DNA of 64,000 nt, from contig KV835881.1 in NCBI GenBank assembly GCA_001838165.1, positions 20,135 to 84,134 of the forward strand. The letters are read 5' to 3'. This DNA comes from Actinomyces sp. HMSC035G02. Its GTDB lineage: Bacteria; Actinomycetota; Actinomycetes; Actinomycetales; Actinomycetaceae. The notes beneath the pieces were generated by a model. That model did no database searches. It was given only the letters and a program-made list of their open reading frames with translations, and was not told where the DNA came from. Position 1 is the stretch's first letter. Each line of letters opens with the position of its first letter. The translations under genes and the position numbers were made by a program. Below are positions 45,321-54,130 of this stretch, piece by piece.

Positions 45321-46517
45321 GTGAACGATGAGCAGATGACCTCGGAGAACATTGAGCTGGTGCCCCTGCATGAGGATGACTCTACCCGGCGTATCCCCAT
45401 CATCAGCTGGAGACTCATCACGGCGGTCCTCGCCGCGCTCGCGATGGTGGCGATCCTCTTCTGGATCCCCGTTCCCTTCGTGGTCAACAGCCCGGGCCCG
45501 ACCTTTAACGTGTTGGGATCCGACAACGGCGTTCCTATGCTTCAGATTGAGGGAACCGACCCTGCGACGGGGGAACCGATCCAGCAGGACGAGGCCCAAT
45601 CCAGCTCCTACGACGCACCTGCGAAGCCGGGGCAGGGGCAGCTGCGCATGGTGACGGTGTCCGAATCGGGAAACCCCACGTCTCGCCTGAACTTCGCGCA
45701 GCTCATCGCCGCATACTTCGACCCGCACAGCAAGATCCTGGACTACGAGTCGGTGTATCCCGCTGGAACCACCCGTGAGCAGGTGAGCGATGCTCAGGTG
45801 GCGATGATGCGTAACTCTCAGACGACCTCCCAGGTTGCTGCCCTTGAGTACCTCGGGTGGGATGTTCCTGCAACGATCACGATTGAGGGCGCGGTCGAGG
45901 GCTCCAACGCGGAAGGCAAGGTCGAGCAGGGAGATATCCTCCGCGCGATCACTACCCCCGACGGTGTCCGTCACGAGATCACCAGCGCCGCAACTCCCTT
46001 CGCCCTCATGCGCTCGGTACCGGCCGGTTCCACGATGACGCTGACGGTCGAGCGCGGAGGCACCACGCAGGACATCTCCTTCGACTCGGTCGCCGCATCC
46101 GCCACCGAGAGCGGCTCCAAGCTCGGCGTCTACCTCTCCGCTGACCCCGTTCTGCCCGTCGACATCACCGTCAACATCGACGGCGTGGGTGGCCCCAGCG
46201 CGGGCATGATGTTTTCACTGGGCATCATCGATCGTCTGACCCCCGGCGACATGACCGGCGGTAACGTCATCGCGGGCACCGGAACCATGTCCTACGACGG
46301 GCAAGTCGGCGCGATCGGAGGCATCCAGCAGAAGCTGTGGGGCGCGCGCCGCGATGGCGCCCAGTGGTTCCTCGCCCCCTCCACCAACTGCGACGAGGTC
46401 CTCGGGCACGTCCCCGATGGGCTGCGCGTCGTCTCGGTGTCCACACTCGACGAGGCAGTGACCGCCGTGCGCTCCATCGCCGACGGCACCGGCGACGCCC
46501 TGCCGACCTGCCAGTAG
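45321..46517 (+). CDS. Membrane-anchored PDZ and Lon-type (S16) protease
   Basis: 398 residues from GTG 45321; ATG 45336 is the alternative. Upstream CACAAT could be a -10 element of a leaderless transcript. One membrane segment (LITAVLAALAMVAILFWIPV, about 30-50), a PDZ domain (about 180-265), and a C-terminal S16 domain with the catalytic Ser in GGPSAGMMFSLGI and Lys in IGGIQQKLWGARRDGA. Orthologous in architecture to Rv3194c and to Bacillus YlbL. Probably a surface-facing protease in envelope quality control. Confidence 0.9.
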   Translation: MNDEQMTSENIELVPLHEDDSTRRIPIISWRLITAVLAALAMVAILFWIPVPFVVNSPGPTFNVLGSDNGVPMLQIEGTDPATGEPIQQDEAQSSSYDAPAKPGQGQLRMVTVSESGNPTSRLNFAQLIAAYFDPHSKILDYESVYPAGTTREQVSDAQVAMMRNSQTTSQVAALEYLGWDVPATITIEGAVEGSNAEGKVEQGDILRAITTPDGVRHEITSAATPFALMRSVPAGSTMTLTVERGGTTQDISFDSVAASATESGSKLGVYLSADPVLPVDITVNIDGVGGPSAGMMFSLGIIDRLTPGDMTGGNVIAGTGTMSYDGQVGAIGGIQQKLWGARRDGAQWFLAPSTNCDEVLGHVPDGLRVVSVSTLDEAVTAVRSIADGTGDALPTCQ

Positions 46518-46570
46518 CGCAGGGGCGCTCTCAAGCCCGCCTGCCGACTTTCGTCAGGTGGGCGACAAAG

Positions 46571-46611
46571 GGCCCCGGCCTCGTCCATCTGGTCCGGACG
46601 AGGCCGGGGCC
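46571..46611. terminator. Bidirectional terminator
   Basis: A perfect 16-bp stem GGCCCCGGCCTCGTCC/GGACGAGGCCGGGGCC with a 9-base loop between convergent genes. Carries the recurring ACGAGGCCGGGG word on both arms. Confidence 0.8.
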
Positions 46612-46623
46612 TCCTCTATGTCC

Positions 46624-47193
46624 TCAGGCTTCCTCGTCCGTCACCGGCTCGAGGGACGCGCGCAGGGCGTCCACCAGTGCTGGAACGAGCGTCGAGCCCT
46701 GCCCGACCTTGTCATCGGAGTCGAAGGCGCGGGTGCGCAGCGCACACCACGACTCGCCCGTACGCATCACGCCAACGGCCAGACGCACATCCGTGCGCAG
46801 GGGGTGATTCGAGATGAAGGCCAGGGCCTCGTCGGGGTCCTCCGGGGCCTCGTCCTCGACCTCCGGCGGAACGACGATGCGCTCGACCGTGATCGCCGCA
46901 CCCGGCACCGTTTCCGGCCATGCCAGGTGAGCCAGGACCTGCTCGATGTCGTCGTCAGCCAGGTCCTCCTGGATGATCGCGCTCAGGTGGTCCTCGGTCC
47001 CATCCCAGCCCGCGCGCAGCTGCTCGGCGATGTCGGCGGGCAGATTCGGGTCGGCCAGCAGCATCGCGGTCGGCACCAGCGCGTAGATGGACGGGGCGTG
47101 ATCCCAGCCCACACGGGCCGCGCCCTTCTCAATATCGACAACCACGTTGGCCAGCGCGATCTCGCGCGCACTCGGCATCATCTCAACAGTCAT
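46624..47193 (-). CDS. PPA1309 family protein
   Basis: 189 residues, soluble and acidic. Matches the actinobacterial PPA1309 family: ALANVVVDIEKGAARVGWDH, LPADIAEQLRAGWDG, VLAHLAWPETVPGAAITVER and HPLRTDVRLAVGVMRTGESW. Function unknown. It is divergent from the UPF0182 gene across 100 bp, the position this family usually occupies. Confidence 0.85.
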   Translation of the reverse strand: MTVEMMPSAREIALANVVVDIEKGAARVGWDHAPSIYALVPTAMLLADPNLPADIAEQLRAGWDGTEDHLSAIIQEDLADDDIEQVLAHLAWPETVPGAAITVERIVVPPEVEDEAPEDPDEALAFISNHPLRTDVRLAVGVMRTGESWCALRTRAFDSDDKVGQGSTLVPALVDALRASLEPVTDEEA

Positions 47194-47294
47194 AACCCCA
47201 TAATCTCACGGAGAGCGAATAAGACAGAGACGAAGAAGTGCATGTGCGCGGCTACACTGGATTGAAGCCGATCGGTTTTACAGAGAGGACTGCC

Positions 47295-50200
47295 GTGAGC
47301 TTCAATTTTTCGGTCTTCCCCCCGGGGGGAGCGCGTGCGCCGCGAGACCCCGATAGCCCACCCGTCGAGCTGAAGATGCATAAGCCCGGCCCCGGAGCGA
47401 TCACTCTGGGCGTCCTGATCGCGATCGGCGCGATTATTTACGGCGCATCGATCGTGTGGACCGAGATCCTGTGGTTCCGCCAGATGAGCGCCACCCGCGT
47501 CATCCTCACCCAGTGGGGAGCGCACATCGGCCTGTTCGTCGTCGGTTTCATCGTGGCCGCGGCCCTCATTTTCTTCTCGATGTCCTACGCGTACCGGCAT
47601 CGCGCCTCCTCGACGCGCGGGCAGGACTCGGCCTCCCTGCGCGCCTACCAGAAGGCTCTCGAGCCCGTACGCCGATTCGCGTTCTGGGGCGTCGCTCTGT
47701 TCTTCGGTTTCACGAACGGCGCTCGCCTGGCCACGGAGTGGCAGACGCTGCTCCAGTTCCTCAACCGCTCGTCCTTCGATCAGGTTGATCCCCAGTTCGG
47801 CCTGGACATCTCGTTCTTCGTGTTTGTCCTGCCCGCGCTGAAGGTCCTCGTGTCCTTCCTGCTGACCGTCACCGCCATCGCCCTCGTCGCGGCCCTCATC
47901 GTCTCCTACCTGTACGGAACGATCCGCCTGGCGCCGCGCCCCCACGCCTCGAAGCAGGCGCGCCTGCAGTCCGGCATGATGGCCGCCTGCCTGTCGCTCT
48001 TCATCGGCGTGAACTACTGGCTGGGTCGCTACGAGCTGCTCACCTCGGACTCCGGGTCTATCCACGGCGCCATGTACTCCGATATCAACGCGACGCTGCC
48101 CGCTCACTCCATTCTGGCGGTCATCTCCGGCCTCGTCGCGGTCCTCTTCGTCGTTGCAGCCTTCCGCGGTACGTGGCGCCTGCCCGTCACCGGCGTTGCG
48201 GTCACCGTGATCGCCGCCCTCGTCCTGGCCGGCGCCTACCCGGCTCTCGTCGAGCAGTTCCGCGTGCGCCCCAACCAGCGCAGCCTCGAATCTCCCTACA
48301 TTCAGCGCAACATCGACGCAACGCTGGCCGCCTACGGCCTGCAGGACGTCGACTATCAGACGAACTACGACGCGGCCACCACGGCCTCGGCCGGGCAGTT
48401 CGACACTGATTCCCTCACCTCCCAGGTGCGCCTGCTTGACCCGCAGGTCATCACGAAGACCGTCCAGCAGCTCCAGCAGTCGCGCCTGTACTACGGCTTC
48501 AACTCCGGCATGAAGGTCGACCGCTACAACGTGGGCGGTGAGCGACGGGACACCGTGATCTCCGTGCGCGAGCTCAACCTCTCGGGCCTGTCCGCCGAGC
48601 AGCAGACATGGGTTAACCAGCACACCGTCTACACCCACGGATACGGCGTGGTCGCCGCGTACGGCAACCAGCTGACCAGCGATGGCCTGCCCTCCTACTG
48701 GGAGCAGTCCGTGCCCTCCGTCGGCGAGATGGGCGACTACGAGGAGCGCGTCTACTTCAGCCCCGGTTCGCCCGACTACTCGATCGTCGGCGCCCCCGAG
48801 GGCTCCGAGCCTCAGGAACTCGACTACCCGGATGACACCGCGGTCGGTGGCCAGGTCTCCACGACCTTCGTCGGCAACGGCGGCCCCTCCGTGGGCAACG
48901 TGTGGAACAAGCTCCTGTACGCGATCAAGTTCGGATCCACGGACCTGTTCTTCTCCTCGCAGACGAACGAGGCCTCGCAGATCCTCTACAACCGCGATCC
49001 CCTCCAGCGCGTCGCGAAGGTCGCGCCCTACCTGACGCTCGAACAGTCCGCCTACCCGGCGGTCGTCGACATGGACGGCGATCCCTCGACCCCCAAGCGC
49101 CTCGTGTGGGTCGTCGACGCGTACACGACCACGAACAACTACCCGTACGCGCAGCACGAGACCCTCTCGAATGCCACCGTGGACTCTCGCTCCACCGAGG
49201 TCGGCCAGTACGTCCAGGCCAACAAGATCAACTACATGCGTAACTCCGTCAAGGCCATCGTTGATGCCTACGACGGTTCCGTGCGCCTGTTCCGCTGGGA
49301 TGACCAGGATCCGATCCTGCGCACCTGGGAAAAGATCTACCCCGGCAGCGTCGAGCCCGTCTCGGCGATCTCCGGCGATCTCATGAGCCACCTGCGCTAC
49401 CCGGAGGACATGTTCAAGGTCCAGCGCAACCTGCTTGCCACGTACCACGTGACTGACGCAGCCGGCTTCTACTCCGGTGGTGACCGTTGGCGCCTGGCAG
49501 AGGAGACCTCCACCCACGGTGCGGCCTCCAGCTCTGACTCCTCCACGCGCGTGGACGAGGCGGGCAACCCCGTGCCGGCTCCGACTGCACTGCAGCCGCC
49601 GTACTACCTGACCATGCAGATGCCTGGCCAGGACAGCGCTGAGTTCTCCCTGACCTCGGTCTTCGTTCCCGGTGGCGGCGGCGAGGGTCGGCGCGAGGCC
49701 ATGGCTGGCTTCCTCGCAGTGGACTCGGAGACGGGCAACACGCCGGGCCAGGTGCGCGAGGGATACGGCAAGCTTCGCTTGCTCGCGCTGCCCTCATCGA
49801 CGACCGTGCCCGGCCCCGGCCAGGTCCAAAACAAGTACGACTCGGACGAGAAGATCGCGACCCAGCTCAACCTGCTCAACCAGGCCGATTCGACGGTCAT
49901 CCGAGGCAACCTCCTGACCCTGCCGGTCGGCGGCGGTCTGCTCTACGTGCAGCCCGTCTACGTGCAGGGCACGGGCTCCGCGTCATATCCGGTGCTGCGT
50001 TCGGTCCTGACAGCCTTCGGCGACAAGGTCGGCTTCGCGCCGACCCTGGAAGAGTCGCTGCGTCAGCTCGTCTCGGACGATGGGAGCTCGTCAACCTCTC
50101 CCGGCACGACGGCCCCACCGTCGGGGGACACCTCGCAGCCGGGTGCGAGCTCATCAGATGCGGGCACCCAGCTGTCACAGGCCGTCAGCGATGCCGCGCA

Positions 50201-50405
50201 GGCCATGCGTGACGCGGATGCCGCGATGAGCAAGGGCGACTGGACTGCGTACGGCGAGGCCCAGACGCGCCTGCACGACGCCCTGACTCGTGCAGAGGCC
50301 GCACAGGCAGCGCTCGGTACGTCCTCGTCGGCGACCCCGAACGCAGGCGCGCCGACACCCAGCCCGAGCCCATCTGCCACGAGCGGCGGACAAAGCGGCT
50401 CATAA
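47295..50405 (+). CDS. UPF0182 family large membrane protein (Rv3193c-like)
   Basis: 1036 residues from GTG 47295 (MSFNFSVFPPGG) with GAGAGG upstream. Seven membrane segments in the first ~330 residues (ITLGVLIAIGAIIYGASIVW first, AVTVIAALVLAGAYPALVEQ-like last), then a ~600-residue extracytoplasmic domain (LYYGFNSGMKVDRYNVGGER, VTYTHGYG-like patches, NYWE-type loops) and a Ser/Thr/Pro-rich tail from about 930. The family is nearly universal in actinobacteria and of unknown function. The tail after 930 contains a helical AAQAMRDADAAMSKGDWTAY segment seen in many members. Confidence 0.9.
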   Translation: MSFNFSVFPPGGARAPRDPDSPPVELKMHKPGPGAITLGVLIAIGAIIYGASIVWTEILWFRQMSATRVILTQWGAHIGLFVVGFIVAAALIFFSMSYAYRHRASSTRGQDSASLRAYQKALEPVRRFAFWGVALFFGFTNGARLATEWQTLLQFLNRSSFDQVDPQFGLDISFFVFVLPALKVLVSFLLTVTAIALVAALIVSYLYGTIRLAPRPHASKQARLQSGMMAACLSLFIGVNYWLGRYELLTSDSGSIHGAMYSDINATLPAHSILAVISGLVAVLFVVAAFRGTWRLPVTGVAVTVIAALVLAGAYPALVEQFRVRPNQRSLESPYIQRNIDATLAAYGLQDVDYQTNYDAATTASAGQFDTDSLTSQVRLLDPQVITKTVQQLQQSRLYYGFNSGMKVDRYNVGGERRDTVISVRELNLSGLSAEQQTWVNQHTVYTHGYGVVAAYGNQLTSDGLPSYWEQSVPSVGEMGDYEERVYFSPGSPDYSIVGAPEGSEPQELDYPDDTAVGGQVSTTFVGNGGPSVGNVWNKLLYAIKFGSTDLFFSSQTNEASQILYNRDPLQRVAKVAPYLTLEQSAYPAVVDMDGDPSTPKRLVWVVDAYTTTNNYPYAQHETLSNATVDSRSTEVGQYVQANKINYMRNSVKAIVDAYDGSVRLFRWDDQDPILRTWEKIYPGSVEPVSAISGDLMSHLRYPEDMFKVQRNLLATYHVTDAAGFYSGGDRWRLAEETSTHGAASSSDSSTRVDEAGNPVPAPTALQPPYYLTMQMPGQDSAEFSLTSVFVPGGGGEGRREAMAGFLAVDSETGNTPGQVREGYGKLRLLALPSSTTVPGPGQVQNKYDSDEKIATQLNLLNQADSTVIRGNLLTLPVGGGLLYVQPVYVQGTGSASYPVLRSVLTAFGDKVGFAPTLEESLRQLVSDDGSSSTSPGTTAPPSGDTSQPGASSSDAGTQLSQAVSDAAQAMRDADAAMSKGDWTAYGEAQTRLHDALTRAEAAQAALGTSSSATPNAGAPTPSPSPSATSGGQSGS

Positions 50406-50422
50406 CCGCTGACGGAAGCCGT

Positions 50423-50471
50423 CGCGCGCCCGGTCCTGTTACTCACACGTCGTGAGAGGGCCGGGCGCGCG
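50423..50471 (+). terminator. Terminator after the UPF0182 gene
   Basis: A 14-bp stem CGCGCGCCCGGTCC against GGGCCGGGCGCGCG around a 21-base loop, 18 bp past the stop. Confidence 0.65.
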
Positions 50472-50606
50472 GCCGTCTGTGGTTTGTGGAAACAAGTGGA
50501 TGGGGAGTGTTTCCATCATGAGTTGTTGTCCGGCATGCCCCGGCGCGCCGTTGCTATGGTGAGGCCATCTGTCCCTGGGACCCATCGACATCGTGGAAGG
50601 AAGACG

Positions 50607-51365
50607 ATGACTCTGCCCAATAATCCCTTCGCTGCATCCGCGGGTGTTCCGCAGCCGAGCCAGGAACCGTCGGAAGCCTCGTCGCTGCCCGCACCCACGG
50701 GTGCCCCCGTGATGATGACACCGGCAGCCGATCGTTATGGCGCGGCACCCCTGCACACCGGCGCAGCGAGGTCGTCGCGATCCATGCACGCACGCATTGG
50801 CGCGTGGATGGTCATTGTCCTCCAGGTGATCTCCCTGGTGCACGGATTCATTCCCTATCAGTTCGATCATCTCGAAAATTATGTGAGCCGGTTCTCGAAC
50901 CCGATGTTCTGGTTCTGGCGTCTGATGTACATCATCGTCATCGCTCTTGCGGTGCTCTATCTCCGCAAGGGTGCTGTCATTGCGCGCTATGTCGCTGCGT
51001 GCATCATTTTGGTGCTGTTCTTCATCGTCGCTCCGGTCACGTTCGTTGTTAACGATGCTCCGTGGTACTACGCGTTCATTCCGGACCCCGAGATTTACGA
51101 GATGGGCGCCTTGGGTGCGCGCCTGCTCCTGATGCGCGCGCTCGATTGGATCTGCGTGATTGCCGCGATCCTGCTCGCGATCCCTGACTTCAAGTCGGCG
51201 CCCGCGCCCTACGCGATGAGCGCTCCCGTCCCTGCCCCAGGAGCGGCTCCTGCCGGACAAGCTCCGCTTCCGTCGGCGGCCTACGAGAGTGCTTCTTCCG
51301 TGACGGCGCCCGAGGCCTCGTCCGCTCAAGCAACGAACGCGTCAGGTTTCGCCACGCCCCAGTGA
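50607..51365 (+). CDS. Membrane protein with Pro/Ala-rich tails, family unknown (first of three analogous genes)
   Basis: 252 residues from ATG 50607 behind GGAAGGAAG. A disordered N-terminus (about 1-60, Pro/Ala/Ser) precedes four membrane segments between about 65 and 192 (WMVIVLQVISLVHGFIP; FWRLMYIIVIALAVLYL; IILVLFFIVAPVTFVVN; ALDWICVIAAILLAIPD), followed by a disordered Ala/Pro/Ser tail. The loop pattern HGFIPYQFDHLENYVSR and the final helix with IP-D resemble the next gene, so the two look like paralogues. No function can be assigned. Confidence 0.75.
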   Translation: MTLPNNPFAASAGVPQPSQEPSEASSLPAPTGAPVMMTPAADRYGAAPLHTGAARSSRSMHARIGAWMVIVLQVISLVHGFIPYQFDHLENYVSRFSNPMFWFWRLMYIIVIALAVLYLRKGAVIARYVAACIILVLFFIVAPVTFVVNDAPWYYAFIPDPEIYEMGALGARLLLMRALDWICVIAAILLAIPDFKSAPAPYAMSAPVPAPGAAPAGQAPLPSAAYESASSVTAPEASSAQATNASGFATPQ

Positions 51366-51449
51366 CTGCTCTGGAGTCGCGAAAAAGCGGGTCGCGTGAG
51401 CGGCAAGAATCGGACCTACACCACGCTTCTCGACGATGAAAGGACACTG

Positions 51450-52019
51450 ATGACGGACCCCCGATACCCATACTCCGATCTCGTGAGCAGCGAGGAGCAA
51501 CGGGCCGAGCCGATGTCGACTGGCTCCACGGCAGTCCCGTCCAACGTGCCCGTGGTGACGGAGGGCAAGGCCATGGCTTCTCGGCGTGGGGTGGATGCCG
51601 CGTGCGTCCTCCTGTTCGCGAAGGTTGTCCTCCTCGTCGATAAGTTCATTCCCTGGAGCTATGAGTTCTCATGGATGTATGCGTCGCGCACACAAGGGAC
51701 GTCATTCTGGTTTTGGCTGACGGTGAATGGCGTTCTTATTGCCCTCCTCATCATCTACCTGGCCAGGCGCGTTAACCTGCTTCGCTACATCGCTGCGGGT
51801 ATCGCTCTGGTGACGCACCTGATTATGCAGCCGTGGACGGCGGTGGCCCTCGGGCTGCCGTGGTACACCCTGTATCTGCCGACGGATCTGCTGTTTTACA
51901 GCGGGGTGGACGTCCTGCGGGTGGTGGCAATGTGGGTGCTGTCGCTGACGTGTATCGTGATGGCGATCCGTCTGGCCATCCCGGACCGGAAGCGAGTCGG
52001 TCCCGCTGATAGATACTGA
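51450..52019 (+). CDS. Membrane protein paralogous to its upstream neighbour, family unknown (second of three)
   Basis: 189 residues from ATG 51450, which has AAGGA at good spacing; a GTG 18 codons earlier lacks one. Disordered N-terminal 45 residues, then four membrane segments: CVLLFAKVVLLVDKFIPWSY, FWLTVNGVLIALLIIYLARR, YIAAGIALVTHLIMQPW and VVAMWVLSLTCIVMAIRLAI. DKFIPWSYEF...ASR aligns with HGFIPYQFDH...VSR of the gene before it, and both end their last helix with AIPD. It lacks the long C-terminal tail. Probably a tandem duplicate; role unknown. Confidence 0.72.
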   Translation: MTDPRYPYSDLVSSEEQRAEPMSTGSTAVPSNVPVVTEGKAMASRRGVDAACVLLFAKVVLLVDKFIPWSYEFSWMYASRTQGTSFWFWLTVNGVLIALLIIYLARRVNLLRYIAAGIALVTHLIMQPWTAVALGLPWYTLYLPTDLLFYSGVDVLRVVAMWVLSLTCIVMAIRLAIPDRKRVGPADRY

Positions 52020-52089
52020 CCGCTGGGACGTAAATCACCGCGCACGGTTTGTACCCTCCCGGTCGATGCGCTAAAGTATCTAGAGCCGA

Positions 52090-52166
52090 CGCGGGGTGGA
52101 GCAGTTCGGTAGCTCGCCGGGCTCATAACCCGGAGGTCGCAGGTTCAAATCCTGTCCCCGCTACCA
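52090..52166 (+). tRNA. Initiator tRNA-fMet (CAU)
   Basis: A full cloverleaf: acceptor CGCGGGG with CCCCGCT, D-arm AGC...GCT, anticodon arm CCGGG-CTCATAA-CCCGG, T-arm GCAGG-TTCAAAT-CCTGT, then A and encoded CCA. C1 does not pair with U72, and three consecutive G-C pairs flank the anticodon loop; both are initiator identity features. Anticodon CAT. Confidence 0.96.
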
Positions 52167-52170
52167 CCAC

Positions 52171-52204
52171 AGACCCGGTCCCGTGAGGGGCCGGGTCTTT
52201 TGTT
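52171..52204 (+). terminator. Intrinsic terminator of tRNA-fMet
   Basis: An 11-bp stem GACCCGGTCCC/GGGGCCGGGTC with loop GTGA, followed by TTTTGTTT. Confidence 0.85.
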
Positions 52205-52313
52205 TCACGCCGATGTTTCATGGTGTGAACGTCTTGACGTATACAGCCCTCGGCGCGATAGTATTGGCTGTTCGCCATCAGGAACTGCACCTACGGGTGC
52301 GAGAGGAATACAG

Positions 52314-54059
52314 ATGAGCACTATCGATCCGTCGCAGCTCACCGCTGCCGACTTGAGCAATCCGGCGCTTTCGGCCCAGGATCTCGCGGACATCACTGCC
52401 GCTCGCCCGGACCTGCGTCCCTACGTTGCAACGCACCCGTCGCTGTACCCTGCCCTCGGGCAGTGGCTGGCGGATCAGGGTGTCGTTCCCGCGCAGCCCC
52501 CGGTTGCCGATGAACCGGCCGTCTCCGAGTCCGAGGTCCCCGCCCAGGAAGCCGGCGAGCAGGCTGAGCCTTTCGCTGGTGTCCACGAGGAAGCACAGCC
52601 CGAGGCTGATGCCGCCCCGACCGAGGCTCCCGTCGAACAGCCCGCGGTCGAAGAGCCGCACGTTGAGGCTCCCGCAGAACCTGAGATTTCCCACGTCGAG
52701 CCTGAGGCTCCCGTGGCCGAGGCCTCCGACGACAACCTTGAAAAGGCGATCCTTGAGGGCGCGGCGCAGTCCGAGGCCCCCGCGGCTGACGAGGCTGCTC
52801 CGGCCCCGTCGACCGAGGAGCAGGTCGCGCAGTCTCCCTTCAGCAACCCGCCGCAGGCAGATGCTCAGTCGCAGGGCCAGCCCCAGGTGGGTGCTCAGCC
52901 GCAGGGCCAGCAGGCCCCCTTCGGCCAGCCCCAGGTGGGTGCTCAGCCGCAGCAGGGTCAGCAGGCTCCCTTCGGCCAGCCCCAGTACGGCACAGCTCCT
53001 CAGCAGGGGCAGCCTCAGTTCGGTGCTCAGCCGCAGCGGGGTCAGCAGGCTCCCTTCGGCCAGCCCGGCCAGCAGGGCCAGCAGCAGTTTGGTGGCCAGC
53101 CGCAGCGGGGTCAGCAGGCTCCCTTCGGCCAGCCCGGCCAGCAGGGCCAGCAGCAGTTTGGTGGCCAGCCGCAGCAGGGGCAGCAGAATCCCTTCGGCCA
53201 GCCCGGCCAGCCCCAGCCCGGCCAGCAGCAGTACGGTCAGCCGGGTTACGCTCCGGCGGGCCAGTCGGCGGGTCAGCAGTTCGGTGCTGCCGCTCAGCAG
53301 TTCGGTGCTGCCGCGAACTCGGCGTTCAACCAGTTCCAGACGGCCGTCGTGGCCGAAACGGGCAAGGTGAGCGGTCGTTCTGTTCGCGCGACCTACTCGC
53401 TCATTGGTATTGCCGCGTCGGCGGTGCTGATCCTCGTCTCGATGTTCCTGCCTTTCGTTTCTGCCTACGGCTACAGCGCGTCGATGTTCGAGGCGAAGGG
53501 CGGCTACTCGGCATTCCACCTCATCATGCTGATGGCTGTCGTCGGCCTGGGTGCCGCCTATTGGTTCACGAACCAGAAGTGGGCGTACCTGTCGGCGGGC
53601 ATCGGCGCGCTTGTGGTGGCGTTGCTCGGTGTTATTCAGTTCATTGTCGCGATTAGTAATAAGTACGTCGATGCGAGCTTTGGCGCTTTCATGCTGCTGC
53701 TGTTCTCCCTCGCGCTCGGCGCTGCGGGCGGCCTCCTGCTCATGGAGCTGAAGACCGGCGCGGTTGCTCCGATCAACAACCCGAATGCCTTCGGTGGCGC
53801 GTTCGCCGGTGCACAGTTCGGCCAGCAGCAGGGTGGCTTCCAGGCTCCGCAGGGCGGTCAGCCTCAGTTTGGCCAGCAGCAGGGTGGCTTCCAGGCTCCG
53901 CAGGCCGGTCAGCCGCAGTTCGGCCAGCAGCAGGGTGGCTTCCAGGCTCCCCAGGCGGGTCAGCCTCAGTTCGGCCAGCAGGCTCCGTTTGGCCAGCAGC
54001 AGGGCCAGCAGCCCCAGCTGGGCGACAAGCCCTACAATCCTTTCGGCCCTCAGGCGTGA
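52314..54059 (+). CDS. Gln/Gly/Pro-rich repeat membrane protein with N-terminal variant-LRR domain (third of three)
   Basis: 581 residues from ATG 52314 behind GAGAGGAA. Order: a variant leucine-rich-repeat-like domain (about 1-60, AQDLADITAARPDLRPYVAT then HPSLYPALGQWLADQG); an acidic Glu/Pro/Ala stretch (about 60-180); a low-complexity region of PQ.GQQ-APFGQP-type repeats (about 180-345); four membrane segments (about 370-480, SLIGIAASAVLILVSMFLPF first); and a C-terminal repeat block of FGQQQGGFQAPQ units (four copies). It shares the plan of four helices plus disordered tails with the two genes before the tRNA. The repeats are prone to slippage. Function unknown. Confidence 0.82.
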   Translation: MSTIDPSQLTAADLSNPALSAQDLADITAARPDLRPYVATHPSLYPALGQWLADQGVVPAQPPVADEPAVSESEVPAQEAGEQAEPFAGVHEEAQPEADAAPTEAPVEQPAVEEPHVEAPAEPEISHVEPEAPVAEASDDNLEKAILEGAAQSEAPAADEAAPAPSTEEQVAQSPFSNPPQADAQSQGQPQVGAQPQGQQAPFGQPQVGAQPQQGQQAPFGQPQYGTAPQQGQPQFGAQPQRGQQAPFGQPGQQGQQQFGGQPQRGQQAPFGQPGQQGQQQFGGQPQQGQQNPFGQPGQPQPGQQQYGQPGYAPAGQSAGQQFGAAAQQFGAAANSAFNQFQTAVVAETGKVSGRSVRATYSLIGIAASAVLILVSMFLPFVSAYGYSASMFEAKGGYSAFHLIMLMAVVGLGAAYWFTNQKWAYLSAGIGALVVALLGVIQFIVAISNKYVDASFGAFMLLLFSLALGAAGGLLLMELKTGAVAPINNPNAFGGAFAGAQFGQQQGGFQAPQGGQPQFGQQQGGFQAPQAGQPQFGQQQGGFQAPQAGQPQFGQQAPFGQQQGQQPQLGDKPYNPFGPQA

Positions 54060-54082
54060 TGCGCTGAGAGCCTGATGGCACG

Positions 54083-54118
54083 AACGAGGGGCCCGCGGTG
54101 ATCCGCGGGCCCCTCGTT
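54083..54118. terminator. Bidirectional terminator
   Basis: A perfect 16-bp stem AACGAGGGGCCCGCGG/CCGCGGGCCCCTCGTT with loop TGAT, ending in GTTTA, between convergent genes. Confidence 0.8.
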
Positions 54119-54130
54119 TACGCTGTGGAC

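Noticed and set aside
47190..49517. 775-aa minus-strand open frame opposite UPF0182
   Set aside because: Antisense of a conserved membrane protein gene; Asp/Glu/Arg-rich with no domain.
52426..53370. 314-aa Arg/Ser-rich ORF inside the Gln-rich membrane protein gene
   Set aside because: Frame-shifted reading of CAG/GGC repeats; no ribosome site.
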